Below, one piece after another: positions 34,410 to 43,667 of a DNA stretch of 64,000 bases (position 1 is the stretch's first letter; every line of letters starts with the position of its first letter). The DNA is taken from NCBI GenBank assembly GCA_013368375.1, contig JAACJP010000005.1, positions 124,001 through 188,000 of the forward strand, given 5' to 3'. A model generated the notes under the pieces. That model was not told the origin of the DNA, ran no database searches, and saw only the letters and a list, made by a program, of their open reading frames with translations. Both the position numbers and the translations under genes were made by a program. Source of the DNA: Tricholomella constricta (lineage: Eukaryota; Basidiomycota; Agaricomycetes; Agaricales; Lyophyllaceae).

Positions 34410-34979
34410 ATGCTGTGGAACACAGCAAAACCAATGCCGCCGCCCAACACACAGGAACTCCCCAAGACCAGATCAGCAAGCACAGCGCCCTCGAGCATAA
34501 CGGAACAGCTAGCTACACTGACAGGAACCATAGTAAAAACAGAAAAAGAAGGGAGGGCCTACTTGGCGCAAAGGGGATACATGGCAAAGGGTGCGATCAT
34601 CACCCCATCCCTACTCACTACCTCTCTGTTCCAGATAGCCACCACCCCGGGCACCAATAGAACTGTCATGGACACCATCAGAGCGGTAGTATACCTCCTG
34701 GAAGAACTCATCATTGAAGACACGGCAGACAGGGTGGTGCAAGCCGTCCTTGAAAGCCTGTCCGATCTGTTTCAAGAAGTCAGAGAAGCCACCAGCGATA
34801 TAAAAGAAGTCACCTCGGCAATACAAACTGTGACCAAGGCAATATCCTCCACTGCAGAAGAAATCTGCGACGAAGTGGACACCCTCACCTCAAAGATCTC
34901 TGATGCTGCCCAAGAGGTACTCGACAACAATAACATCGCCAGAAAGCTAGCAGATACCGTGGGAGAAAGCCCAAAATAA
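34410..34979 (+). CDS. Element-linked coiled-coil protein, unknown function
   Basis: An uninterrupted frame of 189 codons starts MLWNTAKPMPPPNTQELPKT, followed by ITEQLATLTGTIVKTEKEGR. A hydrophobic helix GTNRTVMDTIRAVVYLLEEL comes next. A long heptad-like segment then follows (VLESLSDLFQEVREATSDIK, EVTSAIQTVTKAISSTAEEI, VDTLTSKISDAAQEVL), clearly a coiled coil. The last codons (GESPK) and the stop lie in the first bases of the right inverted repeat. Proteins of this style (small, PSLL..TLFQI..., then coiled coil) recur next to DNA transposons of mushrooms, but I know no function. The intact frame among decayed neighbours is notable. Confidence 0.6.
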   Translation: MLWNTAKPMPPPNTQELPKTRSASTAPSSITEQLATLTGTIVKTEKEGRAYLAQRGYMAKGAIITPSLLTTSLFQIATTPGTNRTVMDTIRAVVYLLEELIIEDTADRVVQAVLESLSDLFQEVREATSDIKEVTSAIQTVTKAISSTAEEICDEVDTLTSKISDAAQEVLDNNNIARKLADTVGESPK

Positions 34980-35586
34980 CGCCGATTTTATTTTTATTTT
35001 ATTTTGATCATATTTTAAATTATAATTCACTACAAATCCAATGATCAAAGCGTGAATAAGTTTCTTATAAGTTCAAACAAATGATCACCATGCACCACAG
35101 GGAGAAGCCCAAAATAATGCCTATTTTATTCTGATTTTATTTTGATCATATTTTAAATCATAATCTACCATCAATCCAATGATCAAAGCGTGAATAAATT
35201 TCTGAAAAGTTCAAACAAATAGTCACCATGTGATCTAGGCCTTTATCAAGATTATCTTAGTGATAAGATCTCACTTTACTTCTCGGTTATATTTGGAGTT
35301 TTTTTAAGATCTGATCACTCTATTGATGGTGGATATAGAGTTGATCATATTGTGAATATCAATGATGTATTTATCTTTATAATCAGTGATATTTGATTGA
35401 CAAATTTATCCTGATCATTTTGAAAATATATTCAGGCTCAATTCCGAGCTTTTATTTAAAATCTTATCGCATGACTATCACATGATCATGATCCGGATTC
35501 TGGATGCCTCGGCGTGCGGCTTCGAGAGGACGTGGCAGTGCGGAGGTGATGATGGCGCTGGCGCGGTAGTTTTCGCGTGTTGTGTA
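34961..35586 (-). repeat. Right long inverted repeat of the 12.6-kb block
   Basis: It starts GGGAGAAAGCCCAAAATAAC and ends GCGTGTTGTGTA; it is the reverse complement of 22,995-23,465. It is longer because about 130 bp at the inner side is present twice in tandem (34,961-35,098 and 35,099-35,230). Both copies have TTTTATTTTGATCATATTTT and CCAATGATCAAAGCGTGAAT. The outer ends correspond base for base at the TACACAACACGC terminus. No common target duplication could be found outside the two ends. Confidence 0.8.
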
Positions 35587-35729
35587 AGTAGATATATATG
35601 CATCATCATGTAGATTTACAAAGTAGTATAAGATAATCAAAGCGATAATAAATAATCAAAAGTCCGTCCACGTTGGCCCCCGTGAAAGAGAGATGGGGCG
35701 AAACTTGACAGATCACAGATCATCCAGTG

Positions 35730-36340
35730 TCACGTCAGTAAGTAAGTATGAGACGACGCAAGAGTAGGTGGTGAGTGGGTGGTATGTGGTTCCCGTGTGT
35801 ATTGATTGTTCCAACTCCAATTCCAGTTCCAGGTGATGGTAGCGGTAACGGTGACGACAGAACAGGCAGGCAGGCAGGAAAGCAAGGGGGTGTGTACGTT
35901 CGTATAACTCAGCACAGCGGCGTCGATGTTCACCATGTCAAGGCAGCCATGACCACGTACACCCGCGCCGAGCAGCATGGAGAGCAGGACTGACACGCCA
36001 GGAATCAGGGCCCGGAGGCCCTCCGCCGCATTAACGGATCCAGAACTCGTGCTCCCCAGCTTCGAGTGTTCCTTCCCCGAATGCCCATTCGACGTGGTGA
36101 GCACGGCGGGGTCGACGGTCGCAGTGTTGACCGTCTTTGTATAGGCCGTCGTCTCGAAGGTGAGCGTGGGCGCGTCGATGCCGGCCGCGGCGGGGGCGTT
36201 GGAGTCGCTCAGGAAGACGAGGGCGAAGGAGGGGCTTTGACGGGGACGCGGCATTGGTTGGCGCCTTGGTCGCATTGGATGGTAGTGATGTTCAGGTCGC
36301 CCTTGGAAACCCTGAGTATTCTGTATCGTCTGATATCGAA
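35730..36340 (-). pseudogene. C-terminal relic of a secreted/GPI-type protein
   Basis: The minus strand reads KGDLNITTIQCDQGANQCRV and PVKAP. One base out of frame it continues SFALVFLSDSNAPAAAGIDA, TLTFETTAYTKTVNTATVDP, AVLTTSNGHSGKEHSKLGST and RALIPGVSVLLSMLLGAG. A Thr/Ser-rich stalk followed by a C-terminal hydrophobic segment fits a GPI-anchor signal of a fungal extracellular protein, perhaps a carbohydrate-active enzyme. An apparent splice acceptor (CTCAG) precedes the first exon. The one-base frameshift and the missing upstream catalytic part mark it as a fragment. It may be a host gene cut by neighbouring elements, or a captured piece. Exact family not identified. Confidence 0.5.
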
Positions 36341-36400
36341 GAATCAGAATTGAAGGAAAGCATGAGCTGCGAAGTAGTTAATGAGCAAGGAAAATAGAAG

Positions 36401-39400
36401 TCAGAATTGTACACTTACCCGATCGACAGGCAGGATATGAATCATTCCTGCACAGTCGCCGTTGTCGATTGGAGTCACGACGACATGAGAAATTACCTGA
36501 GAGATCTTGATCACGATAATGCTTGTCGCCTGTTTTTTTTGACGAAGAAAACCACCGATGAAACCGAATTGTCGATAAGGGTCAGTGTCGGGGTCCATTG
36601 GTATGTATTCCTGCACAGTCATATAGAATTCTGCGATGTGCGGTTCTTCGCCTACAACCTCGTAAACGTGTTTGAAGATGTCGACGATGGATCCAGCCAA
36701 TGATCTTCCATCATTGATTGTCGGCTGGGAGAGAATGTTGCTGTCTCTGTATTTTGCTGAAGGCGAGGTCCCATAAGTGACCCCTGAAATTGAGATCGCG
36801 TTGACTGAGATCGCTCGTCGGGGAATTCGAATTTCGCGATGTGGTCCAGCAGACATCGTAACGATTGCATGGACGTGTTGGAGAATTTCGTCGGGAAGGT
36901 CAATTGGGAGGCCATTGGTATCAATAGTGTAGTCTGGGGCTGTGGGGTCCAGGAGACTTGCGAGACGATACCCGCGCCGGTCCTCCCGCTCCGTATCTTC
37001 GATTGCTTGTATCATTTCCTGAACGGTGCCTCGTAAGTCAGCGTCCTCTGACAGAAGAGCGCGAAGGTTGGAAGCGCGAACAGCAGCTAAAAGGGTGGAC
37101 TCGAGCTCTCCTAAATATAAGGCAGTACATGATCGGCGTATAGCACAGCAGAGAGTAAGACAAATCGAGTTTTTTGTTAGTGTTTAGCCGATGAAAGAAA
37201 TTGATGTATCGCTCGTAAAACGGGGAACTGTAGGCTTGTACAGGGCCAAATAATGCCATGAAATCACCAAGGTGAAGTGCAGCATGCAGACTAGGCTTTA
37301 ATGACTCGTCCGGATATAATTCTACGCAACGGGAGGCGTAACGGAAGATAAATTCATTATAAGCTTCGATTTTCTCAGGCGAAGTGACTCGAAGGTTGGC
37401 AATTTGTACCGCATTGACGAGATCTAGGAAATGAATCAGCATCTGCCTCTTGCGACCATTATCCTGTCCCCAAAGGCGAATCAAGGTGATGACGAGATGT
37501 ATGGTGCAGATGACACGATACCGATCTGCACTGAGCTTTCCCCTTTGTGTTGTGCCCCAATTCGGAGGTGCCGGCCGAATCCAGGAGGGAAGCTGCGTCT
37601 TTTTCATATCAGACCATATAATTTCCATGATGTCGCGTCCAAGGACGACACGATTGGCAGATCTAGCGGGCATATAGGCCGCCAGCTGATGTAACTTGAC
37701 TTCATCCTGATCAATCTAGGAGATCATGATCAAACGATGTTGTCAATGTTTATTGATGCCGTCAATAATCGTAGAGCTTACAGTATTAGTGAGGAGGTCG
37801 AACAAGGGTCCCTTTGGCCTCGAATTGAGATCGATATGAGAGTAATCAATCTCAAGAATGTCGCATAAATAGGCAAATATGGCTCCAGTCGCCTGCTCAT
37901 AGGCTTTCCGGCGGCCCCCTGCATCATCAGCGTTGGTTAGATGTGAGACGATGCGCGCCACTAAGGTCGGGTTGATCTGTTCGTTCTCCGGAAGAGCGGT
38001 TGGACCAACCGTGTTCATCTGAGTGTCAGGTAATGGTGTTGATTGGTCTGACACGGAATCCAAAGTAGGAGATATTAATGGCGTGTTAGGATCCGTTCTC
38101 TCTGCATGTATTCGTCAGGTCGCAGATAAGACGATGCCATATGAAGCACTACTGACCCAAAGCACAATGTTATTCGTCAGAACCCACCGCGTTCCGACTA
38201 CTAAGTTGTGGCCGGCACCCCTTATGTCATTCTCCAGGCAGACAGTAAAAAGAACTCTGCGATTGAAGCCGAGCAGCCGTGCAGCCATACTAGGCTCATT
38301 CTGACGAACGACTTCGAGGCATCGTTGTAAATCCGCCTTGTCCTTTGCGCTAGTCACAGTCTGGATGATTGAGGGAGGAGGTTCTGAAGATCCATCGCCG
38401 CCGACTGGCATGTTCGCGACATCAATTCTAAAAAGTCGACGCAGGTGATATTGGAAAAGGCCTAGATCTAAAGCATGCATGGAGTCGATGGTGGCAAACA
38501 ACACCCAGTAAGGGAGGTCCAATAATGGCACTGTAAACCATATGCTTCGAAGAGGTAATTCTGATGCGCTTCAGTGAGAGCTTCCTTCCACTCCTCCGCG
38601 ACTCACCGGATATGTTCAACGTCTTTCTTCCATTCCGTTCGGTCAAGGATGTTGATATCATCGTGATCAAGATCACAGCATGTGCAAAAATAGTGCGCAT
38701 TCGCAGTACCTGGCAGTCCTAACACTTGGCGTGCGGCAAGCATGTCGCAGACCAGAGGGACAAGCATGGCTCGAACGAGTTTCCCGGCGCGGTGATTATG
38801 GGTTCGAGTAAAGAAAATGCCCGGCTCCCAAAATTCAAGCATATCTTTCACTACGAGCTTGAGTGCATGATTCTGTTGGCTGGTCGAAGGTTTACTGGGC
38901 CCAGGGATGATCCCGACGAGGAATACATTTTCAGGCAGGTAGCGTAAATGGGGGGGAAGATTGAGGAGGACAAGCCATATACCGGTTGACGAGGCTTGCT
39001 GCTTTGCCGTTTTCATATGAAACGGATTGAAGCTATCCACGGAGAGGCTGAATACGAGCCGTCCTTCGCCAGCTGGGCCAGGAAAAAAAGGGTCTCCCTC
39101 CGGGCCAACCAACTCTTGGAACACCTTGGAGTTCCACACATCATCCACAGGTCCACTCCCCGCAGGAGGAGCATACTGGCAGTCCTCGAGAAGATCTTCT
39201 ATCCCAGGGCATGACAAAAGATGCCCAAGCCATGACTTTAGATCGTGGTGTAGATGTCGTCGATATGGCGCAGACCACTTGTGGCCTTGGCCAATATCAC
39301 GCTCTTATAGCGAAGCATTGCAAGGCGGACTATCTGGTGTCTCCATATGGGGGGCATCGCAAAATCGCAGGGTCTTTGGGATCATGTGGACTGTCGCCTG

Positions 39401-40492
39401 GGTTATATGGGTGCAGATAAAAGCATTTGGGGCAGCATATGAATTCTCGAGTTACTGGATCGAGACAAAAATGAGAACTTAGAGGATGAGGGTCCTTAGG
39501 TATCTCTTCTGCGATCTCTGGGGCTATCCCAGCTTGATGAAGAATGTCTCTATCCCCAGCAAGCCTTGCACGCAGAGCACGACAGGGCGTGAAAAACAAG
39601 CTCTCCAAAATTAGAGAAGCCAGCGCCGTGGCTTTAGCTACGAGACATTTGGGGCCTCGCTTGTAGTAGTGTATTTCTGTTAAAATATGGGGTTCGGCAT
39701 TGGGCCAATACCGAAGTCAAACTCACCCGTATTCACTGTGATTCTACCTGGATACAGGTCAGACCGTTGCTGAGCCCAGCAATGTTCCTTTTCTTGAATC
39801 AAACGATCCAGCTGATCTTGTAAACATCGGGAGAGAGAGTCTCTTTTCTCCGATACTTCCATCTTATCGACGTGGCTCATGAGTTCACAAAGCCGATTTT
39901 CGGCATCCCGAAATTCATGGTTCACACGAGGCCCAGGTATCAAGGAATAAGGACCATGGTTTGGATGGAGGATATCGGCCGGAGAAGGTCGAATAAATTC
40001 GCCGCTGCTGGCGGGATCGTTTCTGAGCGGTCTCGTTGGAGATGTAAATGTAACTGGAATCTCTGATAGCCACTCCACTTCGCGCTCCATCTGTGACATC
40101 CAGTCATCCTCCCGATCCGATGCTAGAGCAGCTCGCTGTGGCGGCTGATGCGGAGCGGCTGCTGCAGATGGACTCGAACTTCTCCGCCGGAAAAAAGAGA
40201 GTAAAGATCGCTCTTCATCATGGCCTCCTGACTGACCTCCTGAGGTGCCCGCTATTGGACTGGTGCGACGGGTTCCAAATAATGGAGAACGTGATCTCTC
40301 TCCTGGTGAGGTTGCCCTCTCTCGAGCCGCGAGAAGTTTGTCGTCCTTGGCGTGATTAGCCTTGGTTCCCCGACTATGAATCACCCCAGGGCCTTCATAT
40401 TGCCCGGTCGATGAGTTGAAGATTATACAATGCGAGCGACACTTGCATATTGATGTCTTTGGGTGGCCGCGCTCTCTCCCCGGCAGTAACAT
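36401..40492 (-). CDS. CACTA/EnSpm-type Tnp2 transposase, multi-exon
   Basis: DDE-type cut-and-paste transposase of the fungal CACTA group (Tnp2 family). Exons read from right to left. First comes the N-terminal Cys/His start (TSICKCRSHCIIFNSSTGQY) with a Ser/Arg-rich linker and a coiled coil (39,680-40,492). Next is a Cys segment, LCLDPVTREFICCPKCFYLH-type with YNPGDSPHDP (39,330-39,608). The core of 39,217-38,603 has LVFSLSVDSFNPFHMKTAKQ, PPHLRYLPENVFLVGIIPGP and ANAHYFCTCCDLDHDDIN. The region 38,531-38,115 has LFATIDSMHALDLGLFQYHL. Then follow 38,063-37,743, the helical part with RVICTIHLVITLIRLWGQDN and YRDESLKPSLHAALHLGDFM-like sequence (37,673-37,038), and the C-terminal domain ending IHILPVDRVSVQF. 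At 39,340-39,290 the frame shifts and meets a stop, so either an intron is missed or the copy is damaged. Terminal CACTA repeats were not located. Confidence 0.82.
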
Positions 40493-41279
40493 GTCGTTAT
40501 GTCAGGTCTAGATCTCGAAGATAGGAGATCAGTTTATTCATAAAGTCAGTTCTCGACTCACAGTGGATTGCGAGCCATGTTATGTTCCGATTCCGGGTCC
40601 AGCAGCAAGCTTAAGACAGTCAAAATGGCAAGCTCGGCGAGTGGCAATGTGTCTTGTTACTTCTGCGCTGCGCGTCAAGACGACGGTGGGGTAGCTCGGG
40701 TACCGGGGTACCGAAACCCGATTATTGACCACGTGCCTTATGATCGATGTGGCTGTACACTTTATAAATAATTGCTGCGGCTATATATAGTAAACCATGG
40801 CAAACATGGTTCAGCGGTAACGGCCAGTTAGTCGTACACTCTAGATCCATCATTTGTGGACACGGACATGTTTGCACTGAGCTCATGCGGTGACGCCGAG
40901 GTGACTCATATTAGGGAAGGTGTTGACACATTGCCTTATTAGGAAAGGCATCGGCGCATTGCTGGATTTGGGTGTGTCCTGAGAGGCGTATACATAGTGG
41001 ATTCATCATAATTAATGATCAGCATGCTGCTCTAAACTGACAGGAGTTAGTATTATAATTACATTGATCAATTGGAATAGATTTAGATCCACCTTGTGCA
41101 AAGCCATGGCCATCGCGATCGCCAACGCAAGGGGAAAGCTTTGGCCGATCGCGAGTTCCTTATTTTGGCGATATCGCTCATGATATCTGAATTATTTTTT
41201 CGCTTTATCGTGTTGAGGGCGCATTGCGCCTACGTATACGGTATACGCATATGTACATGTAAACAATGATGGACGTGCT
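40493..41279. other. Spacer between transposase and LINE
   Basis: The left part is the promoter side of the transposase, with a small Ser/Lys-rich frame (40,568-40,771) that lacks support. I saw no terminal inverted repeat to pair with the other end of the CACTA element, and no target duplication of the LINE. Confidence 0.4.
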
Positions 41280-41679
41280 ACGAGAGACAAGGAATACCAC
41301 ACCCCCCGTTAAGCGGAGAAAGGGTGGGTCGGCGTATCCGACACCGTTTTAGACCATGCTCCCCTGGTAAATCCGGAGTAAGCGGTAGATGGTAGCGTGT
41401 CAGGGTTTTTGTCGGCGACAAAGGCCCGCTGGGCGGGTAGGCGATGAAGCGAGCAGCACGACTGTGCACTCATACTGGAATGGACTGGTTGGAGGTTGGG
41501 TGTCTCGATGGGTCGTCGTGCGCCGCTATGGGTCGAGGGTTAGTTCGAGCTAGAGTGACGGTTATGCATCGCTTCTTGATCCAGCACCACCACGTGCACA
41601 GCCACAAGTCGCAACCTCGCAACCTCTTCTAGCCTCTCTAGCCTCTATTTCTCGCTCGATCTCAGTCAGATCTGCACCT

Positions 41680-43653
41680 ATGAGCAGCTCTGACGCCTTT
41701 TTCACTACTACACCACCGGGATCCTCGGAGATCCCAGTGGATCCAATGGAGTGGGGGGGGATGACCTCGAAACCACCCCCCAACGCCCCCAGGCGCCCGC
41801 GGCGCCTCCCTCGATGAAATCATCGCGACCAGCGTCGCCCTCTGCCCCAACACCCGACCCAAAGCGTTGGAAGGGAGATAAGGACGGATCGGACGATGCT
41901 GACGATGAAAACGCGTCCCAGGTGAGCGGGGACAGTACACCCATGCATACAGATGACCCTGTTGCATTCTATGGACAATCAGGCAACGGGTTCCCCATAG
42001 GCCTCACTGGAGGTGATGGGGACATCAACAGCGATGCCAAGGCCGTCTTCGATTCCCTCTTATCGATCAAGGAGTGGCTCCACTACCGGGAGCGCTCTAC
42101 ATCGCCCCTTACCGCACAAATGTGCGTCGCACTGGCCCATCGCATCACAGAGCTCTTCGAGGGCGCTGCTGATCTAGGCCTGATCAATCTCCTTGCCAAA
42201 GATGCTGGCAACGACCCCCGCACCATCGAGACACTGTGTGCAGTGCGCGATGCGTGTATTCTTCACGTTCCCTACCCAGGGAACCCACTACCGTCGCCCC
42301 CGTTCCCTGCACCATCCGGGGGAGCGGGTCCGTCGACTTCTTCTGCAGCTAAGGGCAAGCAGCGCGAGGGCGCGAAGCCCCCAGCTACACCGAGCTCCAA
42401 ACAGACTGATGCGGCTCCTGCAGCCACTAAGCCTGTCCTTAAGCGCAGCTACGCGCGCCCCACTCCAGGAGGTCCCCCACCCCCTATCCCTCGCCATTCG
42501 CGCCCCCTCCCTGGGGGAACGTTCGCTGCTGCTGCGCGTCGGGCACCTGCCAAAACGCCAGCACCTACAACAAACACTTCAGTGGAGGGCATCCTTGCTC
42601 TTGCTAAGGGTTCCCCGAGCTCTCTGCCTCAGAGATCTCGACTTTGTACCAACAGAACGTAAAGCGTTCTGCGGGTTCCCCATCCTCACCTCCACCCTCT
42701 AAACGGGTGAAGTCAACGACCCGCGGTCCCTCTCGTATGCAGATCATTGTGTATGCAGAGGCCACGTTCACGGGCAACCTTGAAACGGTTGTCACCCCTC
42801 TTAACAATCGACTGGCATCCAACCGCCGTCGTCTGCGCGTCGCCCAAGCCTTTACAGGCATGGGAGGCATCGTACTTGCTACATCCACCCCCACAGCCGA
42901 GGACCTGCCCGTTGTTATCGACGCGGCGCGCTCTTGGTTCCCAGCAAACACAAAGGTCACGGCGGAAATCCCAGCGTCGCGCTCCTATTTGAAGATCGTC
43001 AACGTCCCCTTCTTCCAGAAGGTGGGGCACCTATCACGCAGGATCTCGTCGAATCGCGCATTTGTCAAGATCCTGTCACCAAGAACTTCCACCTTGCATC
43101 CAAGCCCCGGGTTTCGAGGAACTCGCCGGCGTCGGATTCCTGCACGGTGTGGTTCGACATCTGGGACACCCAGTCTGGGGCCAACCTCAAGCAGCTCGTC
43201 AACAAACGCTTGTCGTTTGGTGGCCAGATCTGCATGATCCGACCTGCTGAGAAGCGTCCTGGCACGCCTCAGTGTCAACGTTGCTGGAAATGGGGCCACA
43301 TCGACACACGATGCTCCTTGAACCGCAATATTTGCGCGCACTGTGGGGGCCCCCACGGTTTGCAATACCACCGGGTGTTGGGCAGTTGCTGCAAAGCGAA
43401 GCCCAAAGCAAACCCTCCTGTTGAAGCGACGCACCCTGACGAGGAGTGCCCGCATCCCCCCAAGTGCGTGAACTGCGGCGGTGAGCATCTTGCGAATGCA
43501 AAGACCTGCCCATATTTCCGACACCGATTTGAGCCCGAGTGGATCAAGGGCAGATACGAACGAGACGCAGTAAGCAAACGCTTACAGCACTCTCGATCCC
43601 CTGCTGATGCAATTTCTAGGCGCAATCGTCCTAATATGCATACTTCATCGTAA
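41680..43653 (+). pseudogene. LINE ORF1 (gag-like, CCHC knuckles), frameshifted
   Basis: RNA-binding protein that packages the LINE transcript. The ATG at 41680 opens MSSSDAFFTTTPPGSSEIPV. An 8-G run at about 41,753-41,760 then shifts the frame into DLETTPQRPQAPAAP and KRWKGDKDGSDDADDEN. A structured segment follows (AVFDSLLSIKEWLHYRERST, RITELFEGAADLGLINLL), then a Pro-rich linker. Two more shifts (about 42,640 and about 43,020) lead into MQIIVYAEATFTGNLETVVT and then to WFDIWDTQSGANLKQLVNKR. The knuckles are CQRCWKWGHIDTRC, CAHCGGPHGLQYH and CVNCGGEHLANAKTC. The C-terminus is Arg/Ser-rich and stops at 43651-43653, just before ORF2. Three shifts make it non-functional here. Confidence 0.85.
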
Positions 43654-43667
43654 TACAGTTGTTACCT

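Noticed and set aside
34961..34982. GEKPK-like word as a zinc-finger linker
   Set aside because: No C2H2 fingers are nearby; the word comes from the repeat border.
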